From: Opitutia bacterium
GTDB taxonomy: Bacteria > Verrucomicrobiota > Verrucomicrobiia > Opitutales > Opitutaceae
NCBI GenBank assembly: GCA_016217595.1
Contig: JACRHS010000005.1
Span: 62,001-126,000, forward strand
Reading direction: 5' to 3'
DNA: 64,000 bases
Shown: positions 15,602 to 24,868 of the stretch, in pieces
Layout of the letters: each line of letters starts with the position of its first letter
Numbering within the stretch: the first letter of the stretch is position 1
The notes under the pieces: generated by a model
Databases searched by the model: none
Told to the model about the DNA's origin: nothing
The model's input: only the letters and a program-made list of their open reading frames with translations
Translations under genes and position numbers: made by a program

Positions 15602-18600
15602 TTAGAACGAGCCCTTGAGGCCCGCGGAAAGTTGCACGCCATACTCGCGCACGGAGAGCTGCCGGGCGTATTCCGGCGTGCGCGCGCCATAGCCCAGCCG
15701 CACGTACTTTTCGTTGGTGACGTTGCGGGCGATGGCAAACAGGGCGAGGCGCTTGGTCATCTGATAGTCGACATTGAGATCCAGCGTCGTGCGCGCCTTC
15801 CAGTATTGATAGGCGTCGCTGCCGTAGCTCGCGAGTGCCGTCAGTCGCTGCTGCCCGCGATAATTCCACTTTGCGGTGAAGACGACCGGCTTCTTGGAGA
15901 AGGTGAAACCCCAGTTATAGCTCGTCGGCTGGAAGGCGGCGAAGTCCGCCGTGCGGTCGCCCTGCAGGCGCAGCTTGGTGGCGTTGGCGAACACCGAGAA
16001 GCTCCGCCCCCACGCGCCCGCAAAGCCCAGCGTCTGCCGCGCGCTTATTTCCACACCCGTCACGCGGGCCTTGCCCACGTTGTTCGTGGTGGTCAGCGCC
16101 CAGCCGACATATTTGTCGTCGAGATCCAACGTGTTCAGATCTTCCAGCGTCGCATCCTTCACGACCGAGCCGAAAAAGTCTTTGATGTCTTTGCGGAAAC
16201 AGCCGGCCGTGAAGACGCCGCCCTCCTTGGTGTAGTACTCCAGGCTCAGGTCGTAGTTTTCCGCGCTCCACGGTTTCAGCCCGGTGTTGCGCACATTCAG
16301 CGAGCCCGGCGAGGTCGCGCTGCTGGCGTTCTCGGTGATCGTGATGAAGGGGATGATGCTGCCCAGATCCGGCCGGCCGAACGTCTCGGCGAAGGCCAGG
16401 CGCGCGATGAAGTCCTCGGTGACGTTATAGCTCAGATGCACGCTCGGGTAATAGCCGTGGTACGAGCGCTGGGAGTGCGTGCCCAGCGCCTTGCGGGTCA
16501 GCCGCAGCTCCTCCAGCGAGCCGGCCGCGCCTGCATCCGGCCGGCGGATGCGCGCTCCGTTGCTGTCGTAGACAAACGCGCCGCTGGCGTTGCGCACATA
16601 AACGTTGCTGGGCTCGTTGCTCGGGCCGGCGCCTTCGTCGTCGGTCTTCTCCCAGCGCACGCCCGTCAGCAGCCGGAGGCGGCCCTTGAACGGGCGCATT
16701 TCTATCTGCGCGTACAACGCCGTCACGCGCTCGTTGAAATCGAGCGTGTTGGTGATGCGCGAGACCTCCGCCGCCACGACCTGCGCCGGTGTGACGGTGA
16801 ACAACCCGGGATTCTGCTGCCACGCCTGGTAGGCGATGTAGGGCGAGGCCCACGGAATATTCTCCCAGCCCCAATAAGTTTTCCGCCCGGCAAACGCCTT
16901 CGTCAGAAACGGCCCCGCGTCCTGATCGGGATTGGTATAGGTGTAATTGAACGCGTTCAGGCGCACCCGGCGTTTCTGCAACTGCTCGCGTCCGCCCACC
17001 TGCACCGCCGAGGGGATGCCCCACAGCTCCAGATTTTTCCGCACATTCAGGCTGCCGGAGTCGAAATTGTCGCGGATGTTGCCCCAGGACGCCTCGTCGG
17101 CGCCGGTCACCTTGAAGCTGTGGATGTCGTACAGGCTGATCTCCTGATTGGTGTTGTTGTACAAGCGGATGTTGCCCGGACGGGTCGGACCGACGTTTTC
17201 AAACACGACGCGCACCGGATCCTTCAGGCTCACGGCCAGCTGGTTGAAATTGCCCTCGGAAATATACCGCCGCCAGCTGCGCGACTGGGAGCTGGCCGCC
17301 GTCGCCTCCACGCGCCAGTCGCCGTTGTCGAAACGATAGCGAATATTCTGCGCGGTGGTCATGCCGGAGATGTGGTGATTCATGCCGCTCTGCGTGACGC
17401 TGCCGCGGCCGGTCGCGCCCGAGGTGAAGCTGTCCCCGTAGGTCAGCGGCACGCCGCCGGTGATCGAGGGCGATCCGTTGGTGCCCGTGGAAAACGTCAT
17501 CTGAAAATTGCCGTTGTCGTCGCGGAAATAATTTCCCTGCACGCTCACGGACAGCACCGAGTGCGGCGCCACGCGCCAGTCCGCCTTCAGGCTCAGCGAG
17601 TCGCGTGTGATGTATTTCGGCGCGTCGATGAAAGAGTAGGCGCTGACAATCGGCTTGTCGGGCGAGGCGGTGAGCGCCTGGCCGGTGCCGGAGCCGGACT
17701 GGCCAAAACTGTAGCTCGAATGATTCTGATTGTTGAACTGCTTCGACATCAGACCCGCGATGACGATGCCGAAGTTTTTCGAGATCGGCAGCGTGTAATC
17801 GAAGTCGAATGCAGGCTGGATTTTGTAGGTCTTGGTCTCGTCGACGTACGCCGTTTTCCGCACCGCCAGCTCGTCGCCATTGCCCGCGAGATAGACCTTG
17901 TAATTGAACTGCGCCCCTTTGCGCTCAAAGGCGCTTTTGCTCACCATGTTGACCGAGCCCGCGAGCGAGCTGGCCGGATCCGCCGGCGTGGGGACTTTGG
18001 TGACCTCGATGCGCGAGGTGTTGTTGATCGAGACCTGCTTGAATTGAAACGTGCGCGAGCCGCCGGTGCTCACCGCATTCGCCGTCTGCTCGCCGTCGAT
18101 CGACACCTGCGTGAAAGCCGCACCCAAACCGCGGACCGACACCTCGATCGGCGAGGCGTCCTCATAGTCCACCGTGATGCCAGGCAGAAAGCGCATGAAC
18201 TCGGCGACGTTGCCGGCGGTGATGTCGCCGTACGCATCGGTCGAAACGACGTTTTTGATATTGGCCGCGAACCGCTGCTCGTTGGCCGCAAGCGACATTC
18301 CCTCGGTCTCCTTCGCGGCGGAAACGACGAAGGTGTCGAGCACGACGCTCTCCTCGACGCTGCCGTAGCGGTTGACGTTGGTCAGCTGGATGTCGCGGGC
18401 GATGTCCTGCCCCGCGACGACGGCGACGGTGACGGTCTTGACGTCCAACCCGGTGTACATGACCTCCAACACCGCCAGGCCCGCCGGTGCCTGGTTAATC
18501 CGAAAAAAACCTTCCTGATCGCTGAAGACTGCAAGGTTGGTGCCGCGCACAGTGACGCGGGCGTTGTTGAGATACTGGCCGGTGACGACGTTGGAGACGC

Positions 18601-19018
18601 GGCCGGTGATGACGCCGAATCCGTTGGCCGTGGTCGGCGGCGCGGCGGGTGCCTCCGTGGCGCGCTCCTTCGGCTTGCGCAGGATGGTGAACGCGCCGGT
18701 GCGGGCGTTCTGCTCGGCGACGAGTCCCGTGCCCGTCAGCAACAGCTCAATGGCTTCTTTGGGCGAGTAAGTTCCCTTCACGGCGTTGGTCTTCACCTGC
18801 GCCGTGTTCTCGCTGGAAAAAATGATCTCCAGCCCGGATTGCTCCGCGAACTGCCGGAGCGTTTGCGCGGCATAGGCCGGCGGCAGGTCGAATTTCTTCC
18901 TGGCGGCATCGTCGGCCGGAGCCGCGGTCAGGTTCGCGAGGCCCGCCAGCCAGAGGGAACAGCAAACGGCGAAAGCCCGGAGTATGGTTCTTGGGTAGGG
19001 TCGGCAAGGAGAGGTCAT
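15602..19018 (-). CDS. TonB-dependent receptor with N-terminal STN signalling domain
   Basis: A large outer-membrane transporter of 1138 residues from the chosen ATG. Order: signal peptide (ILRAFAVCCSLWLAGLANLTAA); STN domain at about 35-105 (FDLPPAYAAQTLRQFAEQ, IEIIF-like core), which contacts FecR in cell-surface signalling; a carboxypeptidase-D-regulatory-like beta domain at about 130-215 (GRVSNVVTGQYLNNARV); a TonB-type plug (EFMRFLPGITVDYED, VSVRGLGAAFTQVSIDG); and a long beta-barrel ending in a terminal Phe. A TTG in the same frame at 19045 is an alternative start. It resembles the Verrucomicrobiota/Xanthomonas 'carbohydrate utilisation' receptors. With the GH20 and GH36-like genes downstream it is likely a glycan-fragment importer. 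No SusD is nearby. Confidence 0.92.
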   Translation of the reverse strand: MTSPCRPYPRTILRAFAVCCSLWLAGLANLTAAPADDAARKKFDLPPAYAAQTLRQFAEQSGLEIIFSSENTAQVKTNAVKGTYSPKEAIELLLTGTGLVAEQNARTGAFTILRKPKERATEAPAAPPTTANGFGVITGRVSNVVTGQYLNNARVTVRGTNLAVFSDQEGFFRINQAPAGLAVLEVMYTGLDVKTVTVAVVAGQDIARDIQLTNVNRYGSVEESVVLDTFVVSAAKETEGMSLAANEQRFAANIKNVVSTDAYGDITAGNVAEFMRFLPGITVDYEDASPIEVSVRGLGAAFTQVSIDGEQTANAVSTGGSRTFQFKQVSINNTSRIEVTKVPTPADPASSLAGSVNMVSKSAFERKGAQFNYKVYLAGNGDELAVRKTAYVDETKTYKIQPAFDFDYTLPISKNFGIVIAGLMSKQFNNQNHSSYSFGQSGSGTGQALTASPDKPIVSAYSFIDAPKYITRDSLSLKADWRVAPHSVLSVSVQGNYFRDDNGNFQMTFSTGTNGSPSITGGVPLTYGDSFTSGATGRGSVTQSGMNHHISGMTTAQNIRYRFDNGDWRVEATAASSQSRSWRRYISEGNFNQLAVSLKDPVRVVFENVGPTRPGNIRLYNNTNQEISLYDIHSFKVTGADEASWGNIRDNFDSGSLNVRKNLELWGIPSAVQVGGREQLQKRRVRLNAFNYTYTNPDQDAGPFLTKAFAGRKTYWGWENIPWASPYIAYQAWQQNPGLFTVTPAQVVAAEVSRITNTLDFNERVTALYAQIEMRPFKGRLRLLTGVRWEKTDDEGAGPSNEPSNVYVRNASGAFVYDSNGARIRRPDAGAAGSLEELRLTRKALGTHSQRSYHGYYPSVHLSYNVTEDFIARLAFAETFGRPDLGSIIPFITITENASSATSPGSLNVRNTGLKPWSAENYDLSLEYYTKEGGVFTAGCFRKDIKDFFGSVVKDATLEDLNTLDLDDKYVGWALTTTNNVGKARVTGVEISARQTLGFAGAWGRSFSVFANATKLRLQGDRTADFAAFQPTSYNWGFTFSKKPVVFTAKWNYRGQQRLTALASYGSDAYQYWKARTTLDLNVDYQMTKRLALFAIARNVTNEKYVRLGYGARTPEYARQLSVREYGVQLSAGLKGSF

Positions 19019-19096
19019 AACCACTACGGCAAACGAGCCGCCCAAATCCCCTACAAAAAATTTTCGCGGAGCGCGAGCGCGGCTCCGGCCGCCGGC

Positions 19097-20017
19097 TCAC
19101 TGCCGCCGCAACCGGATCTCGTTGCCCTGTTTTTCCGCGCGCAAATCGAATTCGCCGTTCAACAAGCGCAAGAGCGCCTCCAGGTTGTCGGCCCGCAGTA
19201 CGCCGCTCAGGCGCAGCTGCCCCAGCGCCGGCTCATCGAGCACCAGCTGCTCGGTGTTGTAGCGATTGAACAACACCACGGCCTCCGCCAGCGGCGTGTC
19301 GACCAGCTCCAACCGCGGCACGCGCCACGCAAGCCGGCTGTTGAGCTCCTCCGCCGGCACGCTCGTGACTTGCGGCGCCACGCTGGCCTGCGCCGGCGCC
19401 AGCTCGATCACCGCCCGCTTGCCCGCATCCACGGTCGCCAGCATCGTGACTGCGGTCGGATGGGCCGCAGTCGATTCCGCCTGAGGTCTGGCTTGTTCGA
19501 CGGCAACGCGTCCTTCCGTCACCAGCAGCGCGACTTCGCGCCCGCCCAGCTCCACGGAAAACGCCGTGCCCACCGCGCGAAACTCCACGCCGCCGGCCGT
19601 GACAACGAACGCCCGTCCGGCATCCTTCGCCACCTGGAAATGCGCCTCGCCTTGCTGCACCGTCACGCGCCGCAACGGTCCCGAGAAATCCGTCACAATC
19701 GTCGCCCCGGCCTTCAATTCCACGATACTGCCGTCGGGCAGCGTCCGCGTTTCCGGCTTGAGCACGAGGGCATGCGCGGTGGCCATCCGCTCCGGCACGG
19801 CCTGCTGCCTGGGCAGCCACCAAACGCCCACTACCACCGCCAACAGCATCGCCACGCTCGTGGCCGCAATGACGCGGCGTTGGCGGCGACGGCGCAGATA
19901 CACCTCCAAGTCGCGGATGACTCGGTCGCCCGCGCCGATCTCCCGCGCCCAGTCCAATGTCGTGCGCTGCGTCTCGGCAGAGCTGGAGCCCGGAGGAGTT
20001 TTTGAATCGGAGCTCAT
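19097..20017 (-). CDS. FecR-family transmembrane anti-sigma regulator
   Basis: 306 residues. The short cytoplasmic N-terminus (about 1-47) is followed by one membrane span (VIAATSVAMLLAVVVGVWWL) and a periplasmic FecR domain: TLPDGSIVELKAGATIVTDF, VQQGEAHFQVAKDAGRAFVV, GTAFSV. The last about 60 residues (LSGVLRADNLEALLRLLNGE) have the fold pattern of an STN-type domain. The protein relays receptor occupancy to the sigma factor encoded by the preceding gene. It overlaps that gene by four bases (ATGA) and lies 78 bases ahead of the receptor gene. Confidence 0.9.
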   Translation of the reverse strand: MSSDSKTPPGSSSAETQRTTLDWAREIGAGDRVIRDLEVYLRRRRQRRVIAATSVAMLLAVVVGVWWLPRQQAVPERMATAHALVLKPETRTLPDGSIVELKAGATIVTDFSGPLRRVTVQQGEAHFQVAKDAGRAFVVTAGGVEFRAVGTAFSVELGGREVALLVTEGRVAVEQARPQAESTAAHPTAVTMLATVDAGKRAVIELAPAQASVAPQVTSVPAEELNSRLAWRVPRLELVDTPLAEAVVLFNRYNTEQLVLDEPALGQLRLSGVLRADNLEALLRLLNGEFDLRAEKQGNEIRLRRQ

Positions 20018-20631
20018 GGCTGGGAATGGCTGCTGATGCCGCGCTTGCGGAGAAAATCCTCGCAGCGACGTACGCCGCGGGCGACTTGCTCCTCCACGGT
20101 GCGCTCGGAGATGCCGAGCAGTTCGGCGACTTCCTTTTGTGGCATCCCTTTCAATTTTCTTAAGATGGTGATTTCACGACAACGCGGCGGCAGGGTGGCC
20201 AGCGCCTCGACGAGAAAGGCGAGCCTTTCCTGCTGTTCCGTCGATTCTGCCACACCCGGCTTATCTTCGATGACAGGCAGCGCGGCCAAATCCCCTACGG
20301 TAAAAACGGGCGAGATGCGCTGGCGGTCGACGAGATTGAGCGCCACATGCCGGGCCACCTGGAAGAGAAACGCACGCGCCGAACGGATCGGATGCGCCGC
20401 CCGCGCCTTCCAGATCCGGACATACGATTCCTGCACGACATCGTCGACATCGCGCACCGCCGGAAACGCGCCGCGCAGGTACGCCTTCAATTCCGCGCCG
20501 TACGGTTGCACCTCCTTGGTGAACCATTTCGCCTGCTCCGCACGATCGGGAATGATCGTGGTGTCGGCAGCGGAGAGAGAGGCGTCGCGCGGGGTGGTCA
20601 CGCCGGTGAATCCGTGTTCCAAGTACCGCAA
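20014..20631 (-). CDS. ECF sigma factor, FecI type
   Basis: 205 residues with the two regions of an extracytoplasmic-function sigma factor. Region 2 is at about 45-110 (LKAYLRGAFPAVRDVDDVVQESYVRIWKA, ARAFLFQVARHVALNLV). Region 4 is at about 140-195 (LATLPPRCREITILRKL, KGMPQKEVAELLGISERTVEEQ). It directs RNA polymerase to the receptor locus when released by FecR. The start is uncertain: the frame opens with TTG at 20631, and there is no ATG before region 2. The gene is divergent from the peptide-ABC genes. Confidence 0.9.
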   Translation of the reverse strand: MRYLEHGFTGVTTPRDASLSAADTTIIPDRAEQAKWFTKEVQPYGAELKAYLRGAFPAVRDVDDVVQESYVRIWKARAAHPIRSARAFLFQVARHVALNLVDRQRISPVFTVGDLAALPVIEDKPGVAESTEQQERLAFLVEALATLPPRCREITILRKLKGMPQKEVAELLGISERTVEEQVARGVRRCEDFLRKRGISSHSQP

Positions 20632-20806
20632 CCGTCAAGCGGGAAAACCGCGTAGCGCCTGCGCGGCTGCCGAACTCGCTTCGCGCCAAGGAGGCGCCGC
20701 GCGTTAAAATTTCCGGCCGCCGCTCCGCCGCCGGAGATTCGCTTGCGCGCCGTGGCGGCCCCGCGCACGCTCCGCCCCGTCCCCGCCCCGCCGGGCCCAT
20801 TGTGTC

Positions 20807-21841
20807 ATGTCTTCCGCCGCCGCCATGTCCGCTCCCGACCCGCTGCTCGAGGTAAGCGATCTGCGCACGCACTTCTTCACCGACGCCGGCGTGCTTCCGG
20901 CGGTGGACGGCATCAGCTTCACCCTCCGCCGCGGCCGCACACTCGCGCTTGTGGGCGAATCCGGTTGCGGCAAATCCGTCACCAGCCTCTCGCTCCTGCG
21001 ACTGATCCAGCCGCCCGGCCGGATCGTAAGCGGCAAAATCCTGCTCCACTCCGCGCGCCTCGGCGACATCGACATCGCGGCGCTCCGCTCACGCGACGAC
21101 CTGCTGTATCTCGTGCGCGGCGGCCTCGTCAGCATGATCTTTCAGGAGCCGATGACCGCGCTCTCGCCAGTCCACACGGTGGGCAGCCAGATCATGGAGG
21201 CGATTCTGCTCCACCGCGACATCTCCGCCGCGGAAGCGCGCGCGCTGACCCTCGACATGCTGCGCAAGGTCGGCATGGCCGGCGCCGAGCGCTGTTTCGA
21301 CCAGTACCCGCACGAGCTGTCGGGCGGACTCCGGCAACGTGTGGTGATCGCAATGGCGTTGGTCTGCCGGCCCGAGCTCCTCATCGCCGACGAACCGACC
21401 ACCGCGCTCGACGCCACCATTCAAGCGCAAATCCTGCGCCTCATCCAAGTGCTCCAACGGGAAATCGGCTGCGCGGTGCTGCTCATCACGCATGACCTCG
21501 GCGTGGTCGCGCAGGTGGCCGACGACGTCGCCGTGATGTACCTCGGCCGCCTGGTCGAGCAAGGTCCGGTGCGCACGATGCTCCGCCGCCCGCGCCATCC
21601 CTACACGCGCGGCCTGCTGCGCTCGATCCCCTCGCTCAACACCGGCCGCCGGCTCGACTCCATCCCGGGCACCGTGCCGTCGCTGGCGGAAATTCCGCCG
21701 GGCTGTCCGTTTCATCCGCGGTGCGCCCACGCCCGGCCGGGCCTGTGCGACCGGGGCGGCGCGCCGGCGCTGACGGCGTTGTCGCCGACGCACTCCGTCG
21801 CCTGCCTGCGCGCCGAGGAAATCGCGGAGGCCACGCCATGA
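20807..21841 (+). CDS. peptide ABC transporter ATP-binding protein, DppD/OppD type
   Basis: 344 residues. ATPase of a dipeptide/oligopeptide-type ABC importer. Walker A GESGCGKS at 50-57, signature HELSGGLRQRV, Walker B LLIADEPTTALD, and the C-terminal oligopeptide-transport extension (PGTVPSLAEIPPGCPFHPRC) with its cysteine cluster. A second in-frame ATG six codons later is an equally possible start. It overlaps the next gene by four bases (ATGA). No permease or peptide-binding protein gene is adjacent, so the membrane partners must be encoded elsewhere. Confidence 0.9.
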   Translation: MSSAAAMSAPDPLLEVSDLRTHFFTDAGVLPAVDGISFTLRRGRTLALVGESGCGKSVTSLSLLRLIQPPGRIVSGKILLHSARLGDIDIAALRSRDDLLYLVRGGLVSMIFQEPMTALSPVHTVGSQIMEAILLHRDISAAEARALTLDMLRKVGMAGAERCFDQYPHELSGGLRQRVVIAMALVCRPELLIADEPTTALDATIQAQILRLIQVLQREIGCAVLLITHDLGVVAQVADDVAVMYLGRLVEQGPVRTMLRRPRHPYTRGLLRSIPSLNTGRRLDSIPGTVPSLAEIPPGCPFHPRCAHARPGLCDRGGAPALTALSPTHSVACLRAEEIAEATP

Positions 21842-22875
21842 ATGCGCCCGCCGCCGCGCCGCTGCTCTCCGTTCGCGGGCTGAGCAAACATTTCCCGGCC
21901 CGCGCCTCTGCGCCCGCCCCCGGCCCGACGCGCGCCGTCAACGACGTGAGCTTCGATCTCGCGCCGGGCGAGACGCTCGGGCTGGTCGGCGAATCGGGCT
22001 CGGGCAAAACCACCACTGCGCGCTGCATCCTGCGCGCCCTCGCGCCGACCGCGGGCCAGGTTTTGTTTCGCCAGCGCGACGGCGCGGTGGTCGATCTCGC
22101 GGCATTGCCCGAGCGGGCATTGCAACCGCTGCGTCCGCAGATGCAGATGATTTTTCAGGACCCGTTTTCGTCGCTCAACCCGCGCCTGACCGTGGCGCAG
22201 ATCGTGGGCGAGCCGCTCGACATCCACCGGCTGGGCAGCCCGCGCGAACGCGAGGAACGCGTGGTCGACATCCTGCGCAAAGTGGGCCTCCAGCCCGAAC
22301 ACCGCACCCAGTACCCCAACGCGTTTTCCGGCGGCCAGCGCCAGCGCATCGGCATCGCGCGCGCCCTGATCATGCGGCCGGCGCTGGTCGTGGCCGACGA
22401 GGCGGTGTCGTCGCTCGACGTCTCGGTGCAGGCGCAGGTGCTCAACCTCCTCAAGGACCTGCAGGAGGAATTCCGGCTCACCTACCTGTTTGTGGCGCAC
22501 AATCTCGATGTCGTGCGCAATTTCTGCGACCGCGTGGCGGTGATGTACGCCGGCCGCATCGTGGAACTGGCGCCCGCCGCCGGGCTGTTCGACGGTCCGT
22601 TGCATCCGTACACGCAGGCGTTGCTCAGCGCCGTGCCGCCGCCCGATCCCGATGTGAAAATGAAGTTCGACCTGCCGGGCGAGATCGCCGATCCGACGCG
22701 CCTCCCGGAGGGCTGCGCCTTTCATCCGCGTTGCCCAGAGTGTTTCGCGCCCTGCAAGCGCCTGCTCCCCGAGCTGCGCACGACCGCGACGACCGACGAG
22801 CTCGGTTGCGTGTACGCCAGCCGCGCCGTGGCCTGCCACCTGCGCGACCCGGCGCACCGCCCGGGCCACGCCTGA
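21838..22875 (+). CDS. peptide ABC transporter ATP-binding protein, DppF/OppF type
   Basis: 345 residues, the partner ATPase of the preceding DppD-like protein. Walker A GESGSGKTT, Q-loop MIFQDPFSSLNPRLTV, signature FSGGQRQRIGIARAL, Walker B LVVADEAVSSLDVSVQAQ, and a C-terminal PEGCAFHPRCPECF cysteine segment. The D-loop Asp and Glu are present, with DEAVS in place of the more usual DEPTS. Translation is probably coupled through the ATGA overlap. Confidence 0.9.
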   Translation: MNAPAAAPLLSVRGLSKHFPARASAPAPGPTRAVNDVSFDLAPGETLGLVGESGSGKTTTARCILRALAPTAGQVLFRQRDGAVVDLAALPERALQPLRPQMQMIFQDPFSSLNPRLTVAQIVGEPLDIHRLGSPREREERVVDILRKVGLQPEHRTQYPNAFSGGQRQRIGIARALIMRPALVVADEAVSSLDVSVQAQVLNLLKDLQEEFRLTYLFVAHNLDVVRNFCDRVAVMYAGRIVELAPAAGLFDGPLHPYTQALLSAVPPPDPDVKMKFDLPGEIADPTRLPEGCAFHPRCPECFAPCKRLLPELRTTATTDELGCVYASRAVACHLRDPAHRPGHA

Positions 22876-22930
22876 CGCCGCCCGGCGCAATTGGCTCCAC
22901 TTTCGCCGGCGCTTCGGGTGTCTTGTCGGC

Positions 22931-24775
22931 ATGACACACCCGCGATTTGTCCGTTTGGCGCTGGTCTCTTTGCTGGCGCTGCTCCCGTGGTCGTTGGCCC
23001 AGGCCGAGGCCGCGCCCTCCGCGAAAAAGCCGGTCCAGTCCGTCGACGATCTGCCGCGTCACACCTACCCGCTGACGCAGCCGCCCTCGGTGATATTGAA
23101 GGATGCCGCCGCGTTCGCCCGGCTCGCCGTCGCGGTGAAACAAAACATCGAGGCCGATCTCGCGGCGTACGACATCCAGGACCGCACGACACTCCAGCGC
23201 TACAAGGGCGCCCTGCTCGCGCTCGCGTTGCTCGACGGCAGCCACGACACCGCACGCCGGCTGATCGCCGAGTTGCGCGCGCTGGAAGAGAAGCCCGGCC
23301 TCAAGCTGACCGCCGGGCTCCTCTCGGAAGCGTGGCTCAACGCGCGCCGCCAACCCGGCGCGCCGCAGGATTTCGCCGCCGCGTTTCAAGCCGAGGTGTC
23401 GGCCCTCGTCGGCCGGATGCCGTGGGATCTCGTGCAGGACGAAATCAAGCGCATGAAAGCCGGCTTCGAGGTGCGCAGCGAAGCGCTGTTGATCGGCGTC
23501 GCCCGCGAGCAGCTCGATCCCGCCGCGCAGCAAACCGGCGCGATCTCCGGCGATGTCGCCGCGCAACTGCTCGCCATGCGCAACCAGCTGGTGAATTTCC
23601 TGCCGCTGAAAACCGGCATCGTCGCCGCGCTCGACGCCGTGGTCGCGGCGCATCGCGTCACGAAGCCCGACCGCTGGACGCCGCGGCTCGCCACGCTCGC
23701 GGCCGACGAAAAAGCCCGGCCGGTCGCGGTCGGCGTCTGGGATAGCGGCGTGGACACCGCGCTCTTCACCGACCGCCTGCTCGCCGACGCGCAAGGCCGG
23801 TGCGGCTTCGCGTTCGACCTGCACGCCGACCCGGTGCCGGAGTTGATTTTCCCGCTCGGCGATGCCGCCGCGCGCATGCCCGGCGTGATGGCGCGCCTGA
23901 AGGGCTTTCTCGATTTGCAGGCCGCCGTGGACAGTCCCGACGCCACCGCGCTGAAACGCTACATGAGCGAGCTCAAGGCGGAGCAGGTGAAGGCCACCAT
24001 CGAGGACCTGAGCCTTGCCGGCAATTGGTCGCACGGCACGCATGTCACCGGCATCGCGCTGGCGGGAAATCCGTTCGCGCGCCTCGTCGTCGGCCGCATC
24101 ACGTTCGACCACCGGATGATTCCGGAGAAACCCACCGTGGAGCAGGCGCGCAAGGACGCCGCCGCCTACCAGGCCGCGGTCGATTACTTCAAACGCGCCG
24201 GGGTGCGTGTCGTGAACATGAGCTGGGGCGGCGCGTTGAAGGACGTCGAGGAGGCGCTCGAAGCCAACGGCGCCGGCGGCACCGCCGAGGAGCGCAAAAA
24301 ACTCGCGCGCGAAATCTTCGACATCGGTCGCGCCGGCCTCCTCGCGGCCTTCAAGAGCGCGCCCGGCATCCTGTTCGTCACCGCGGCCGGCAACAGCGAC
24401 AACAACGTCAAATTCGACGAAGTCATCCCGTCGTCGTTTCAATTGCCCAACATGATCACCGTCGGCGCGGTGGACCAGGCCGGCGAGGAGACGTCGTTTT
24501 CCAGCTTCGGCCCGATGGTCAACGTGCACGCCAACGGCTTCGAGGTGGAAAGTTTTGTGCCCGGCGGGACGCGGTTGAAATTTAGCGGCACCTCGATGGC
24601 GTCGCCGCAAGTGGCCAATCTCGCCGCCAAGCTCATCGCCCTCGATCCGGCGCTCACGCCCGAGGCCGCCCGGGAGCTCATCCTTGCCGGCTGCGAGCAG
24701 CGCGGCCGCGTCAACCTCGTGCATCCGGCCAAATCCGTGGCGCTCCTGCGCGCGAAGCTGGCAGATATGAAATAG
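22931..24775 (+). CDS. secreted subtilisin-like serine protease (S8)
   Basis: 614 residues. The signal peptide is LALVSLLALLPWSLAQAEA. An N-terminal helical region of about 230 residues (NIEADLAAYDIQDRTTLQ onward) is unlike a normal inhibitor propeptide. The catalytic triad is Asp271 (GVWDSGVD), His368 (SHGTHVTG) and Ser555 (GTSMASPQVA), with the oxyanion Asn region TAAGNSDNN. The Asp-to-His spacing of 97 residues is about three times that of subtilisin, because of an inserted helical stretch (RLKGFLDLQAAVDSPD...). A further insertion follows VNMSWGGALKD. It starts 55 bases after the ABC ATPase pair, so peptide generation and uptake may be linked (inference). Confidence 0.88.
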   Translation: MTHPRFVRLALVSLLALLPWSLAQAEAAPSAKKPVQSVDDLPRHTYPLTQPPSVILKDAAAFARLAVAVKQNIEADLAAYDIQDRTTLQRYKGALLALALLDGSHDTARRLIAELRALEEKPGLKLTAGLLSEAWLNARRQPGAPQDFAAAFQAEVSALVGRMPWDLVQDEIKRMKAGFEVRSEALLIGVAREQLDPAAQQTGAISGDVAAQLLAMRNQLVNFLPLKTGIVAALDAVVAAHRVTKPDRWTPRLATLAADEKARPVAVGVWDSGVDTALFTDRLLADAQGRCGFAFDLHADPVPELIFPLGDAAARMPGVMARLKGFLDLQAAVDSPDATALKRYMSELKAEQVKATIEDLSLAGNWSHGTHVTGIALAGNPFARLVVGRITFDHRMIPEKPTVEQARKDAAAYQAAVDYFKRAGVRVVNMSWGGALKDVEEALEANGAGGTAEERKKLAREIFDIGRAGLLAAFKSAPGILFVTAAGNSDNNVKFDEVIPSSFQLPNMITVGAVDQAGEETSFSSFGPMVNVHANGFEVESFVPGGTRLKFSGTSMASPQVANLAAKLIALDPALTPEAARELILAGCEQRGRVNLVHPAKSVALLRAKLADMK

Positions 24776-24868
24776 ACGAAAATATGCAGCATTGCCCCGA
24801 CTCTGCCGTTGCTAGCGGCGCGCCGGTTCGGCAATAAACACCGCGTTTTCCCCCAACCACCACCGCAT

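Noticed and set aside
15632..20005. Very long open frame on the plus strand, antisense to the TonB receptor and FecR
   Set aside because: High-GC antisense shadow: Arg/His/Gly/Ala-rich composition, no domains, fully covered by well-supported genes on the other strand.
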